Shown here: positions 32,089 through 41,100 of the stretch, piece after piece | How the letters are laid out: every line of letters begins with the position of its first letter | Numbering within the stretch: position 1 is the first letter of the stretch | Assembly: GCA_934589065.1 (NCBI GenBank) | Contig: CAKTNN010000011.1 | Span: 1-63,733 of the forward strand | DNA: 63,733 nucleotides | Source: an uncultured Oscillospiraceae bacterium | Lineage (GTDB): Bacteria > Bacillota > Clostridia > Oscillospirales > Oscillospiraceae | Direction: 5' to 3' | Notes under the pieces: model-generated | Told to the model about the DNA's origin: nothing | What the model saw: the letters and a program-made list of their open reading frames with translations, nothing else | Database searches by the model: none | Made by a program: the position numbers and the translations under genes

Positions 32089-33036
32089 TTACTTAGCAAA
32101 AGCATCCACAGCCAGCTTAAAGGCGCCGTAAGCACCGGCATCATTGCCAAGGGAGGCCAGGGTGAACCGCACCTGGGAGGCTGCATGGAATACGTATTTG
32201 TGGAAATAGGGGGCAATGCCATCCAGCAGCATGGTTCCTGCCTTACTGACGCCGCCGCCGATGACCACGGCCTCCGGGTCTACGGCAGAGCACACGCTGC
32301 CCAGGAACTGGCCCATGTAGTCGTAATACTCCTCCAGAATTTCCAGGGCTACGGCATCCCCATCTTTGCCGGCATCGAAGATATCCCGGCAGGTGAGGTT
32401 ATCCAGAGCGCGCAGGGAGGAGGGAGCGCTGTCCTTTTCCAGCCGCAGTCTGGCAAGGCGAACAATACCCGTGGCAGAGCAATACTGCTCAACACAGCCC
32501 CGCTTGCCGCAGCCGCACACGGCGGTCTCTTTGGGGTTAAGCACCATGTGGCCCAGCTCTGCACCGGAGCCGTGGGCGCCGTGAAGCAGCCGACCCTCTA
32601 CAATAATGCCGCCGCCGACACCGGTGCCCAGGGTGACAAACACAATGTTTTCACATCCCTGACCGCCGCCCTTCCAGAATTCGCCCAGGGCTGCCACATT
32701 GGCATCGTTGCCTGCCTGCACAGGCAAACCGGTGAGAGCCCCCAATTCCTGGGCAATGTTGAATACACCCCAGCCCAGGTTTACGCAGCGGTTTACCGTG
32801 CCGGTGGCATCTACAGGGCCGGGAACGCCGATGCCCAGGCCCAGAAGAGACGCATCGGCAATGTTGTGTGCCTTCCGGTACTGCGCCACGGATGCGGCGA
32901 TATCCGGCAAAATCTGCTTGCCGCCGCCTGCGGTGACCGTGGGAATTTCCCACTTGTCCAGCATGGTGCCGGTTTCATCAAAGTAAGCGATCTTAACGGT
33001 GGTGCCGCCAAGATCCACGCCAAAGCCATATTTCAT
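32089..33036 (-). CDS. ROK-family glucokinase
   Basis: The 315-aa protein shows the ROK features: phosphate loop VDLGGTTVKIAYFD, GLGIGVPGPVD, sugar-binding GNDANVAALGEFW with the catalytic Asp, TLGTGVGGGII, GAELGHM and the zinc motif CGCGKRGCVEQYCS. It phosphorylates glucose to glucose-6-phosphate with ATP; Firmicute glucokinases are of this type. It is a single gene with an AGGAGG-like site (GGAGGGCTCCCC) upstream, facing the permease terminator. Confidence 0.93.
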   Translation of the reverse strand: MKYGFGVDLGGTTVKIAYFDETGTMLDKWEIPTVTAGGGKQILPDIAASVAQYRKAHNIADASLLGLGIGVPGPVDATGTVNRCVNLGWGVFNIAQELGALTGLPVQAGNDANVAALGEFWKGGGQGCENIVFVTLGTGVGGGIIVEGRLLHGAHGSGAELGHMVLNPKETAVCGCGKRGCVEQYCSATGIVRLARLRLEKDSAPSSLRALDNLTCRDIFDAGKDGDAVALEILEEYYDYMGQFLGSVCSAVDPEAVVIGGGVSKAGTMLLDGIAPYFHKYVFHAASQVRFTLASLGNDAGAYGAFKLAVDAFAK

Positions 33037-33175
33037 TGGGGAGCCCTCCTAATTTTTATGTTCCTCCATTATACATCACTTCCTGCCAAAAAGAAAGAGA
33101 TTTTCGCATTCCCGGGGAAATTCTTAATTCTGGCTTAAGAAAGCCTGACAAAGCTTTAAAAAACGGTTAAGGGTA

Positions 33176-33204
33176 ATGACAAATGGAAACAAATATGATA
33201 TAGT
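33176..33204 (+). promoter_or_regulatory. Promoter of the beta-helix lipoprotein
   Basis: ATGACA (33176-33181) and TATAGT (33199-33204) with a 17-base spacer, about 30 bases upstream of the start codon. Confidence 0.6.
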
Positions 33205-33234
33205 TTGTTCAGAATCATTTGAAAGGGTGATACC

Positions 33235-34944
33235 ATGAGACGATTGATGCGATATGTAGCTGGGGCTTTGTGCGCGGCGGCGTTGCTTAGCGGATGCTCC
33301 GGCGGGAGCGGCGCCTTTGCCGATCTGCCCACCTTTACGGAAGAGCCGCCGGTGGAGGATAACGCTGTACATACCGTGGAGGAATTTATCCAAGCGGTGC
33401 AGCCCAATGCCACCGTCACCTTGCCCAGTGGTACGCTGATGATCAGCGACGGGGAGGAAGCACCCATTAATAACCCCTATTGCTGGTGGGACAATGGTTC
33501 GCTGGTGATTTCCAATGTGGACGGCCTAACCATCCAGGGCGGGGGAAAGGATGTTTCCGTGGTAAAAACCGACCCCAGAGATGCCACGGTATTCGTCTTT
33601 AGAAACTGCCGGGATCTGACCCTTACGGGATTCACCGCAGGGCACACCCAGCGGTCGGAGGCCTGCCAGGGAGACGTGCTGCTTCTGGAAGGGTGCAGCA
33701 ATATGAAGCTTAGCAACCTGGGGCTCTTTGGCTGCGGCACGACGGGCATTTCCGGCTATATGCTCCGGGACTTGACCGTGACGGATACGGATATCTACGA
33801 TTGCTCCGTGTTTGGCATCAACATTTATGACAGCGGAGACCTGAAATTTGAAAACTGCCGGATTTACGACCTGGGAGACGAGCAGATACCTGCCGGGGCC
33901 GCCATCGATCTGGGCCAGGTTTTGAATGTCTCCATAACGGATACCCAGGTGGAAAACTGCATCACCCAGAACCTGATCCGGGTGAGCGGCTCCAATGTGA
34001 CCATGGAGAACTGCACGGTAAAAAATAACGCTTCCAACGGAGAGTTCCTGTGGACGTATCCGGCCTATGGGGAAACCGAAACGCAGGACCGCACTAGCCT
34101 GACCTTGAAAAACGTGACCTTCGCGGAAAACACCGGCTGGCGGTGGCTGGGTACGGAATATGACTCCAGAGTGCTGGATGAAAACGGAAATGTGGAAACG
34201 GAAGAATCCCTGACGGAAAAGTACGGGGAAATGACGCTGCCCGAAAGCAAACCGGCATCCGGCGATGTGGAAGACGGGCGGGGGACGATTACCGTTACAA
34301 ATGCGGATGAATTTCTGGAGGCCATTGGCCCGGATCGGGAAATTGTCATCGATTGCCCGGAGCTGGATTTGAGCAAAGCCAAGAATTACGGAACCTCCGA
34401 CGGAGCATACTATTATTGGGACGATACCTTTGACGGCCCCCAGCTGGTGATTCAGAGTGTGGAAAACATGACCATCCGGGGCAAGGACGGAGCAGGGGTC
34501 AATTGCATCAGCGCCGTTCCCCGGTATGCCCAGGTGCTGTCCTTTAACAGCTGCAGCGATATCACCCTTAAGGATTTGACGGCGGGGCACACCAAAGAGC
34601 CCGGCTACTGCCTGGGCGGCGTGCTGAAGTTTACCTGGTGCAGCAATGTGACCGTGGAGAATACGGGCCTGTTTGGCTGCGGAACCATCGGCGTGGATTC
34701 TTACGGCTGCTCAAATCTGCTGATTCAGAACAACGATATCTACGAGTGCTCCTTCGGCGGTGTAAACCTGTATGCGTCCGAGATGGTTACCATGCAGAAT
34801 AACCGCTTCCGGGCGCTGGGAGATTATGGAATCGGCTATATTTACGCCACCGACGAGAGCTGCCGGAATATTCTCTTTGAGGGAGAATCGGTTCAGCCGG
34901 GCCTCACCCTGGAAACCGTGGACTATCCGGGATATCAGGAGTAA
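33235..34944 (+). CDS. Lipoprotein with two right-handed beta-helix domains
   Basis: The 569-aa protein has a lipobox (AALLSGCSG, Cys20). It contains two homologous halves, about 45-270 and 350-569, each beginning with TVEEFIQAV or NADEFLEAIG and carrying the same landmarks: YCWWDNGSLVIS/YYYWDDTFDGPQLVIQ, LTGFTAGHT/LKDLTAGHT, GLFGCGTTGI/GLFGCGTIGV, IYDCSVFGINIY/IYECSFGGVNLY. Short repeats with Asn/Cys ladders are typical of pectate-lyase-like beta-helices that bind or cut polysaccharides. No catalytic residues can be fixed. The surface location and duplication suggest glycan binding. Confidence 0.82.
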   Translation: MRRLMRYVAGALCAAALLSGCSGGSGAFADLPTFTEEPPVEDNAVHTVEEFIQAVQPNATVTLPSGTLMISDGEEAPINNPYCWWDNGSLVISNVDGLTIQGGGKDVSVVKTDPRDATVFVFRNCRDLTLTGFTAGHTQRSEACQGDVLLLEGCSNMKLSNLGLFGCGTTGISGYMLRDLTVTDTDIYDCSVFGINIYDSGDLKFENCRIYDLGDEQIPAGAAIDLGQVLNVSITDTQVENCITQNLIRVSGSNVTMENCTVKNNASNGEFLWTYPAYGETETQDRTSLTLKNVTFAENTGWRWLGTEYDSRVLDENGNVETEESLTEKYGEMTLPESKPASGDVEDGRGTITVTNADEFLEAIGPDREIVIDCPELDLSKAKNYGTSDGAYYYWDDTFDGPQLVIQSVENMTIRGKDGAGVNCISAVPRYAQVLSFNSCSDITLKDLTAGHTKEPGYCLGGVLKFTWCSNVTVENTGLFGCGTIGVDSYGCSNLLIQNNDIYECSFGGVNLYASEMVTMQNNRFRALGDYGIGYIYATDESCRNILFEGESVQPGLTLETVDYPGYQE

Positions 34945-34983
34945 CGAACCCCGCTGTTTCCTCCCTTTCGTTGGGTAAAAAAG

Positions 34984-35068
34984 GGGGCTGTAAAAATCGC
35001 GTCCTTTCCCTGCCGGGCAGCCGGCTGCGGGGAAGCTTTGACAGCGCTTTTTACAGCCCCTATTTTTT
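34984..35068 (+). terminator. Terminator with an extended loop
   Basis: GGGGCTGTAAAAATCGC (34984-35000) pairs with GCGCTTTTTACAGCCCC (35044-35060) with one mismatch, followed by TATTTTTT. The loop holds a further GC-rich hairpin (CTGCCGGGCAGC). Confidence 0.8.
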
Positions 35069-35101
35069 CATAAGTGCGCCTTCCATTTGCGGGCAGTCCC
35101 G

Positions 35102-35130
35102 TTGCAATCCCCGGGGCAATGTGCTAAAAT
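35102..35130 (+). promoter_or_regulatory. Promoter of the VanY-like gene
   Basis: TTGCAA (35102-35107), a 17-base spacer and an extended -10 TGCTAAAAT (35122-35130). Confidence 0.75.
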
Positions 35131-35160
35131 GGGGAAAAACAAGGTGGGGAAGTCGAAGAA

Positions 35161-36507
35161 ATGAAAAAAAGAACAAAAATCCTGCTGTCCACCCTGCTGA
35201 TTCTGGTGGGACTTGGACTGCTGGGCACTGCCGGCTGGCTGTGGTTTGACGCCAATGTGGATCGCAGCGGCTGGGTTCAGGCAGAAGACGGCAGCTACAG
35301 CTATCGGGACTTCCACGGAAAAGAGATTACCGGCTGGCTCCCCTTAGCGGATAGAACCTGCTACTTTGATGCGGAATACCGGATGGTTACCGGCTGGCAG
35401 ACCATCGACGGGGAGAAATACTATTTCGGAAATGACGGTGTTATGGCAACCTCCTGGAAGGAACTGGAGGGCAGCACCTATTATTTTGGGGAGGACGGAA
35501 TCCTGACTACCGGGTGGCTGGAAACGCCCCAGGGGAAATACTATTTTGATGCCAATGGGGCAATGGTTACCTATTGGCAGGAAATTGACGGTCAGGAATA
35601 CTATTTTGGCGAAGACGGCATTCTGGCTACCGGCTGGCGGGATCTGGAAAAGGGCCGCTACTATTTTGACGACCGGGGAATTTATGTAACCGGAGTCCAG
35701 AAAATGGAGGATGGGGAACGCTTCTTCCTGGAAGACGGAACCATGGCAACGGACTGGGTGGAGCGGGACGGAGAAACCTACTACTACAGTCTGGACGGCC
35801 TGAAGTGCACCGGCTGGCAGGAGATTGCAGGCGGCTGCTATTTCTTCTCCGAAGAGGGCGTGCTGCAGACCGGCTGGCACGAGGAAGGGGAGTACCGCTA
35901 TTACCTGGGCGAGGACGGCAAGGCCGCCGTGGGCAGGGTGGAGCTGGAGGGGCAGGTTTATTACTTTACCCCCAAGGGCATCCAGGTGGTGCTGGTCAAC
36001 AAGGATAATCCCATCCCCAGCTACTACAAAACCGATGTGGTGGTGGCGGAGGACTATCACCTGATCCAGCGGGTCGCGCTGGAGCCCCTGAAAAGTATGC
36101 TTGCCGACTGCCGGGCGGCGGCGGGCTCCTGCATTTTCAATAGCTCCTACCGAACCCAGAAGGAGCAGACCACCATTCTGGAAACCAGAACCCAGGAGTA
36201 TATGGATAAGGGCATGACTTATGACGAAGCCTACGAGGAAACGCTGAAAACCGTATCCCTGCCGGGAACCAGTGAGCACCAGCTGGGGCTCTCCGTTGAT
36301 CTGGTGGGCGAGGAGGCCAATGCCTGGCTGGCAGAGCACTGCTGGGAGTACGGCTTTATTCTGCGCTATCCGGAAGGAAAGAAGGAAATCACCGGCATTA
36401 TCAATGAGCCCTGGCATTTCCGCTATGTGGGCAGCCGGGTATCCATGGATATGAAGGATACCGGGCTGTGTCTGGAAGAATATCTGGGCGCAGGACCCGT
36501 CTATTAA
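35161..36507 (+). CDS. Cell-wall-binding D-Ala-D-Ala carboxypeptidase (VanY/LAS family)
   Basis: The 448-aa protein has an N-terminal signal or anchor helix (ILLSTLLILVGLGLLGTAGW). About twelve 20-residue choline/glucan-binding-type repeats follow (pattern TGWxxxxGxxYYFxxDGxM, residues 38-285). The C-terminal peptidase domain has SSYRTQKEQ, zinc site SEHQLGLSVDL (His, Asp) and EPWHFRYVG (catalytic Glu, His). It trims D-Ala from peptidoglycan stem peptides or digests wall fragments at the surface. It is a single gene with its own promoter. Confidence 0.92.
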   Translation: MKKRTKILLSTLLILVGLGLLGTAGWLWFDANVDRSGWVQAEDGSYSYRDFHGKEITGWLPLADRTCYFDAEYRMVTGWQTIDGEKYYFGNDGVMATSWKELEGSTYYFGEDGILTTGWLETPQGKYYFDANGAMVTYWQEIDGQEYYFGEDGILATGWRDLEKGRYYFDDRGIYVTGVQKMEDGERFFLEDGTMATDWVERDGETYYYSLDGLKCTGWQEIAGGCYFFSEEGVLQTGWHEEGEYRYYLGEDGKAAVGRVELEGQVYYFTPKGIQVVLVNKDNPIPSYYKTDVVVAEDYHLIQRVALEPLKSMLADCRAAAGSCIFNSSYRTQKEQTTILETRTQEYMDKGMTYDEAYEETLKTVSLPGTSEHQLGLSVDLVGEEANAWLAEHCWEYGFILRYPEGKKEITGIINEPWHFRYVGSRVSMDMKDTGLCLEEYLGAGPVY

Positions 36508-36515
36508 ATAACATC

Positions 36516-36545
36516 AGGCCGCTGCCTTTTTGTGGGCAGCGGCCT
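36516..36545. terminator. Terminator hairpin between convergent genes
   Basis: A perfect 11-bp stem AGGCCGCTGCC/GGCAGCGGCCT with an 8-base loop, nine bases after the VanY-like stop. The T run is weak (TGGATATTTTC). Confidence 0.7.
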
Positions 36546-36683
36546 TGGATATTTTCTCCCTTGGGGTAGAATTGTTTACAGTTTACTGTCAAAGTATCCG
36601 ACATCTATGAAAGTCCGTACAAAAGCCCAGGTACGATGAATGCGGATGGATGGGCAATGCACCAGGCGGTTACGCTATAGATG

Positions 36684-37721
36684 CTACCCGATTTGCTCCA
36701 CGATCCACACGGTTCCGACGACCTGGGAATCCGAGTTCCGGATTTGGATGGTGGCCTGTCCGAAGTCGTTGGTGGGAATGTCATAGAAGACGTTTCCGGT
36801 GCTCTTGTCCAGCAGTCCCCAGAGGTCCAGCTCTTCACAATAGGTTTTCAGATAATCGTCCACGAGCCCCCTGTCCGTAATGGTAAAGGGCAGCTGCAGG
36901 CGGTAGCCGGACAGGGATTTTGACAGGGTGCCGTCCTGGAACAGCATACCGGGAACGCTGTCCGAAAACACGGGATGGAAAATCTGCTTGTCGCCCTCCG
37001 GCTCAGGAGCGGCGGTCAGGGACAGGGGCAGCGTCTCCGTAGTGGGGTCTTTCTGGCCAAGGGGCCACACGTAGACCGTGCAGGTACCGGTCAGGGTTTC
37101 CGGACCGCGCAGGGTGTGCTCACTGTCCAGAATCAGCGTCAGTTCGTTGGTGCCGTTGCTTCTGGGGAATATACCCTGACCGTTGACGTCCCAGTCGGTG
37201 AAATCCATGCTGGCTTCGGCCTTGAGCAGTGTTTTCCCCAGCCGGTCCGCGTATTCCTGCAAGGTCTCATCGCCGCTCAGGCCGATCTCGCCTACGGGGT
37301 ACGAGCCGTTTATATAGGCCGGAATCAGAATATATTCTTCTCCGGCGCGGATGGTGACGCTGAGCATGATTTTCTCACCTGTATACAGGCTTTCCGTCAG
37401 AGCGCAGCTCCAACCGGCGTCCGATTCCGCCGCGGCGGTCTCCGGGGTGATGTAGGCCGCCTCTCCGGGAGAGACCTGCTCGAGTGTTCCTGTCATCGCT
37501 TCCCGGATGCCCATGAAGTTGGCCGCGTAGGCCGTAAACGCCGTGGCGATCACCAGGCAGGCCGCCAATACCAGCACCCACAGCCGCCGACGGCCGGGGC
37601 TGGCCTCGTATTTTCCCTTGCCCTCGGGCATGGGGACATTTTTTTTCTGCCGCTCCTCCCAGGCGGAGAGGAAACGGTCGTCGATGCCGTTCATGGCCTT
37701 GTTGAATTCCGAAATGGTCAT
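36684..37721 (-). CDS. Membrane-anchored partner of ECF sigma 2 (putative anti-sigma)
   Basis: The 345-aa protein begins MTISEFNKAMNGIDDRFLSA, similar to the N-terminus of the partner of ECF sigma 1. One membrane helix (WVLVLAACLVIATAFTAYAA) is at about residues 48-67, and a large outer domain contains ALTESLYTGEKIMLSVTIRA, in the style of DUF4179-type domains. Its start overlaps the sigma stop (ATGA). By analogy with such pairs it restrains the sigma factor and responds to an outside signal. The outer domain differs from that of cassette 1, so the two pairs would sense different cues. Confidence 0.75.
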   Translation of the reverse strand: MTISEFNKAMNGIDDRFLSAWEERQKKNVPMPEGKGKYEASPGRRRLWVLVLAACLVIATAFTAYAANFMGIREAMTGTLEQVSPGEAAYITPETAAAESDAGWSCALTESLYTGEKIMLSVTIRAGEEYILIPAYINGSYPVGEIGLSGDETLQEYADRLGKTLLKAEASMDFTDWDVNGQGIFPRSNGTNELTLILDSEHTLRGPETLTGTCTVYVWPLGQKDPTTETLPLSLTAAPEPEGDKQIFHPVFSDSVPGMLFQDGTLSKSLSGYRLQLPFTITDRGLVDDYLKTYCEELDLWGLLDKSTGNVFYDIPTNDFGQATIQIRNSDSQVVGTVWIVEQIG

Positions 37722-38278
37722 ACCGCAATACCCTCCTGTTCCAAACGCTTGCGCAGGGAAGACCGCATTTTTTGCAGGCGATATTGAATTTGCCGCACGG
37801 AATTCCCGTAGGTTTCGGCGATCTGCTCCAATGGCACGGCATAAAAGTACCGGGCCACGAAAATACCCTGATCCTCCCGGGAAAGGCTGCCCAGAAACGT
37901 GTTGATGTTTCTGGCAATCTCCCGCTGCTCCATGCGTTGAGCGGGATTCTGCTGCCCGTCCGGCAGACAGTCCTCGATTTCGGATAGCAGAATGTCCGTT
38001 TCCGCGGACCGCTTAGCGGCGGTCAGGTAGCTGTAGCGTGTGAAGGACTGATTCCGGACAATGCGGCTGAGAAAGTGCCGCAGCACCCGGGGCCGGGTAG
38101 GCGGGATGGTATTCCAGGCGGCGAGATAGGTATCGTTCACCGCCTCCTCTGCGTCTTCGTGCCGGTGAAGAATATTTTCGGCAATGGTATCAAGGTATGC
38201 GCCGTATTTTTTGCCGGTCTCCCGGATGGCCTGTTCCGACCTGGCAAAATACAGCGCCACAATGGCATTGTCTTCCAT
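37718..38278 (-). CDS. ECF-type RNA polymerase sigma factor (paralogue of 2778-3338)
   Basis: This 186-aa ECF sigma factor is the same length as the one at 2778 and aligned throughout: region 2 AEEAVNDTYLAAWNTIPPTR against SEEVVNDTYLVAWNKIPPEV, and region 4 LEQIAETYGNSVRQIQYRLQ against TAAELGRKYDMREYQVKYRL. Both start MED. The leader shares a palindrome with cassette 1. It is followed by a membrane partner with a four-base overlap. Confidence 0.9.
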   Translation of the reverse strand: MEDNAIVALYFARSEQAIRETGKKYGAYLDTIAENILHRHEDAEEAVNDTYLAAWNTIPPTRPRVLRHFLSRIVRNQSFTRYSYLTAAKRSAETDILLSEIEDCLPDGQQNPAQRMEQREIARNINTFLGSLSREDQGIFVARYFYAVPLEQIAETYGNSVRQIQYRLQKMRSSLRKRLEQEGIAV

Positions 38279-38301
38279 AGCTTGCTCCTTGTTTGCTTTT
38301 T

Positions 38302-38331
38302 GTGTAAGGGCCTTACACCTATATAGTAGGC
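38302..38331 (-). promoter_or_regulatory. Palindromic leader of ECF sigma cassette 2
   Basis: On the minus strand CTACTATATAGGTGTAAGG is followed by GCCTTACAC. GTGTAAGG/CCTTACAC (38302-38318) is a perfect 8-bp-arm palindrome around one base. The part before it matches the leader of cassette 1 (CTACTGTATAGATGTAAGGC) almost completely. TTGTTT, 17 bases before TACTAT, could be a -35. Confidence 0.6.
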
Positions 38332-38370
38332 AAAGAAGGGAATGGAAACAAAAAGAAAGGAAATCTTTTA

Positions 38371-39654
38371 TTACAGATAATTATCCAGCTCCTGCTCGAC
38401 CTGGGGAATGATTTTGACCTTCGGAGCCTTGATCTGCTTTCCACGGAAGATCACCATGGAGAGTTCCCGCAGGGCGGCCAGATTGTTCAGGGGGTTATCC
38501 CGGCAGACGATCATATCGGCGGATTTCCCGGCTTCGATGGAGCCGGTTTCCTTTTCAACGCCGGCAATTTTTGCATTGCCCAGGGTGGCAATGTATAGAG
38601 CCTGGGCGGCGGTGACTCCGCAGAAGCGGCGGAAATACACCAGCTCCCGCCAGGTGTCGTATTGAGTTACGTAAGGGCAAGCGGTGTCTGTGCCCATGCC
38701 TACGGGAATGCCCGCTTCCAGACAGGCCTTGGCGCAGCCGATGGTGCCGTCCATGACGATTTTTCCGTTGTATTTCTGCATGGGGGTGGCGTGGCTGACG
38801 CTGGGGTCAAACAGGGCAAAGGACAGGGCGGGGGAGATGGTAGCAACGAGGCTTGCGCCGGTTTTCCGGAAAAGCTCCAGGGTGTATGCATCCGGCATGG
38901 CACCGTGCTCAATGGTATCCACGCCGTTTTCCAGCGCGGCACGGACGCCCTCCGGGCTTTCCACGTGGGCGGCAACCTTCAGTCCCAGGGCGTGGGCCCG
39001 GTCACAGGCGGCTTTGATAATGGCGGGATCCATTTTCAGAATGCCGGGCTCGCCTTCCTTTACGGCGTCCAGAACGCCGCCGGTGATCATCAGCTTAATG
39101 AGGTCTGCACGGGTGTTTGCAATTTCCGTAACAAAGTTTGCAGCCTCCTCGGGCGTGTGGGCAATGTGGGCAAGAGAGCCTGCCATGTGCCCGCCGGGAA
39201 CGGACACAGCCATGTTTCCCGCAAGAATCCGGGGGCCCTGGGCCTTCCCGGCATTGATGGCATCCCGCAGCTGGGAATCAAAATCCAAAATGCCGCCCAC
39301 GGTGCGGATAGTGGTCACGCCGGAGCTCAGCTGCTGCCGGGCGTAGGAGGCAACCATGGCCTTGCCCAGCTTTTTGGTCAGGGCATTGGAGGTGATCAGC
39401 TTGACGGCTTTCACCGGGTCAGACTGTTTTTTCTTCGGCTTGCCGCTTCCGGCAAGATGGACATGGAGGTTGATGAGACCCGGCATCAGGTACTGCCCAT
39501 CCAGGTCTACCTTGGCAAAGCCTGCGGGAATGGCGGTGTCTGCCACAACGGAGCGGATTTTCCCCTCCTCCACCAGCACAGCCAGCCCCTTTTGCGGGGC
39601 CATATCCTGGGTGCCGTCCAGAAGATAGCCGTTATAAAGTGCGTATTTTTCCAT
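38371..39654 (-). CDS. Amidohydrolase family protein (Xaa-Pro/imidazolonepropionase-like)
   Basis: The 427-aa metal-dependent hydrolase has the HVH motif in LMPGLINLHVHLAGSG, a Lys-containing strand DLIKLMITGG (probable carboxylated or metal-near Lys), HVESPEGVRAALENGVDTIEH with two metal-binding His, and the final Asp in GMGTDTACPYVTQYD. Relatives cleave dipeptides ending in proline or cyclic amides. The start has AAGGAGG six bases upstream. It is the last of three co-directional minus-strand genes. Confidence 0.9.
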   Translation of the reverse strand: MEKYALYNGYLLDGTQDMAPQKGLAVLVEEGKIRSVVADTAIPAGFAKVDLDGQYLMPGLINLHVHLAGSGKPKKKQSDPVKAVKLITSNALTKKLGKAMVASYARQQLSSGVTTIRTVGGILDFDSQLRDAINAGKAQGPRILAGNMAVSVPGGHMAGSLAHIAHTPEEAANFVTEIANTRADLIKLMITGGVLDAVKEGEPGILKMDPAIIKAACDRAHALGLKVAAHVESPEGVRAALENGVDTIEHGAMPDAYTLELFRKTGASLVATISPALSFALFDPSVSHATPMQKYNGKIVMDGTIGCAKACLEAGIPVGMGTDTACPYVTQYDTWRELVYFRRFCGVTAAQALYIATLGNAKIAGVEKETGSIEAGKSADMIVCRDNPLNNLAALRELSMVIFRGKQIKAPKVKIIPQVEQELDNYL

Positions 39655-39664
39655 GATGTCCTCC

Positions 39665-40576
39665 TTATTGTTTTCCGCGAATGGTTTCCTGCTGCCGAGT
39701 TAGTTTGCTGCCCGGACGGTAATAGGGGCAGAAAAAGAGAGAATAGAGCTTGTTTTCCGGGCCAAACTGCATATCCGCCCGGATGGCGGCCCGATACCAG
39801 ATCCTAAAACCGGCAAAGGGAATGTGGGCCTGCCATTTTACCAGGGCGTCTGCGTGGAATTTTACCTCTGCGGCGAAGGAATTAAAGCTCAGGTTTCCGG
39901 TGTGCAGGGCCAGAATCGCCTGCTGCTCCTCCAGGGTTGGCTTAGCGGGATCGGCGATCACCAGAGCCTGATTCTGAATATCCAGGATGGGGTGGCCTGC
40001 CCTGCGCTCGATTTCCCCAAGTCCCCGCAGGAGTCGGGAAGAGGCCAATATGAACTTGTCCGGGAAAGGAACGCTGCCATTGGGGTGGAGGGTTAAAAGC
40101 TTTTTTATGTAGGTCTTTGCAATGAGGTAGCTGCCGAAGCTTTCGGGATCGCTGAAATACGCCTGCAAAAGGGGGCTGTGCCGTTGGGGAAACCGCTCGG
40201 TCACGTCCCGGAAAGAGCTGACAAAGGCAGTCATTTCCGGCTGCCCCGGCTGACTTCCGTAGGGGAGGGATTCCAATAGCGCTATGGGAAAGGGGATGAA
40301 GGAGACGGTTACGGATGGGTCATCCCGGTCGGAAAAGCCCGACACATAGTCGTGCTCCTGTTCCCGCAGTTTTACGAGGCCATACACCGTTTCTTTGCGG
40401 CTCACCCGATATAGGTGCCAGTCGTCAAAGTAGCTCTCCACATCGGCAGGATTCCTGGAGGAGATGCCGGTGTCGTAAATCCCTTTTCTCTCCAGCAGAG
40501 CGCTCAAGGGCTGCGTGCAAAGGGAAAAGCCGTCCTTACAATCCAGCCATTTTTCGCTGGCGGCAGTTTTTAGCAT
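39665..40576 (-). CDS. Conserved-looking protein of unknown function
   Basis: This 303-aa, probably cytoplasmic protein has no membrane helix. Recognisable segments (SYLIAKTYIKKLLTLHPNGS, LRGLGEIERRAGHPILDIQN, EVKFHADALVKWQAHIPFAG) look like a real globular protein, but I cannot place it. Its ATG overlaps the stop of the upstream prolyl-tRNA deacylase gene by several bases, so the two are translated together, and the amidohydrolase follows ten bases after it. Confidence 0.72.
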   Translation of the reverse strand: MLKTAASEKWLDCKDGFSLCTQPLSALLERKGIYDTGISSRNPADVESYFDDWHLYRVSRKETVYGLVKLREQEHDYVSGFSDRDDPSVTVSFIPFPIALLESLPYGSQPGQPEMTAFVSSFRDVTERFPQRHSPLLQAYFSDPESFGSYLIAKTYIKKLLTLHPNGSVPFPDKFILASSRLLRGLGEIERRAGHPILDIQNQALVIADPAKPTLEEQQAILALHTGNLSFNSFAAEVKFHADALVKWQAHIPFAGFRIWYRAAIRADMQFGPENKLYSLFFCPYYRPGSKLTRQQETIRGKQ

Positions 40577-41100
40577 TCCGCTTCCTCTGACGGGAGGTCA
40601 ACCACCCGGTAGGTGTGATTGACCTGGGGCAGGAAGACTTCCAGCAAATCCTTCCGGGCAATGCGCATACTGGAGGTGTTGACGCAGGGGTGGCAGCCGA
40701 TCTCGTCCTCCTGCATCAGCTCCCGGTCGATGAGCAGCTGTACGGCACCGGAAGAATCGTTCATCAGCCCCATGATGCTGACGGAACCGGGGTGGATATC
40801 CAAAAGCTCCACCATGTGGGCCTCGTCCCCGAAGGACAGCCGGGCGCAGCCCAGCTGGGCGGAAAGATCCTTGGTGCGGAACTTCTTGTCTCCGGGCATC
40901 ATCAGCAGGTAGAAAACCGTCTGCTGGCGGTTGCACAGAAAGAGATTTTTGCACATCCGTACCCCCAGAGCCTGATCCACGGCCTCGCAGGCCTCCATGG
41001 TCATGGCGGGAGCATGGTCAATCTTTGTATAGGGAATCTGCAGCTGCTCCAAAAGACGGTAGCAGCGCGTTTCCCGCTCCTGGCGGGGAGCTTCATCCAT
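40570..41100 (-). CDS. Prolyl-tRNA editing protein (ProX/YbaK-type deacylase)
   Basis: The 176-aa protein has the YbaK/ProX editing fold: YTKIDHAPAMTMEACEAVDQ, CKNLFLCNRQQTVFYLLMMP, the Lys of GDKKFRTKDLSAQLG, and GSVSIMGLMNDSSGAVQLLI with the GxxxP-like substrate loop. It hydrolyses Ala- or other mischarged tRNA-Pro in trans. It is the first gene of a three-gene minus-strand run; the region upstream faces the divergent TetR gene. Confidence 0.9.
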   Translation of the reverse strand: MDEAPRQERETRCYRLLEQLQIPYTKIDHAPAMTMEACEAVDQALGVRMCKNLFLCNRQQTVFYLLMMPGDKKFRTKDLSAQLGCARLSFGDEAHMVELLDIHPGSVSIMGLMNDSSGAVQLLIDRELMQEDEIGCHPCVNTSSMRIARKDLLEVFLPQVNHTYRVVDLPSEEAEC

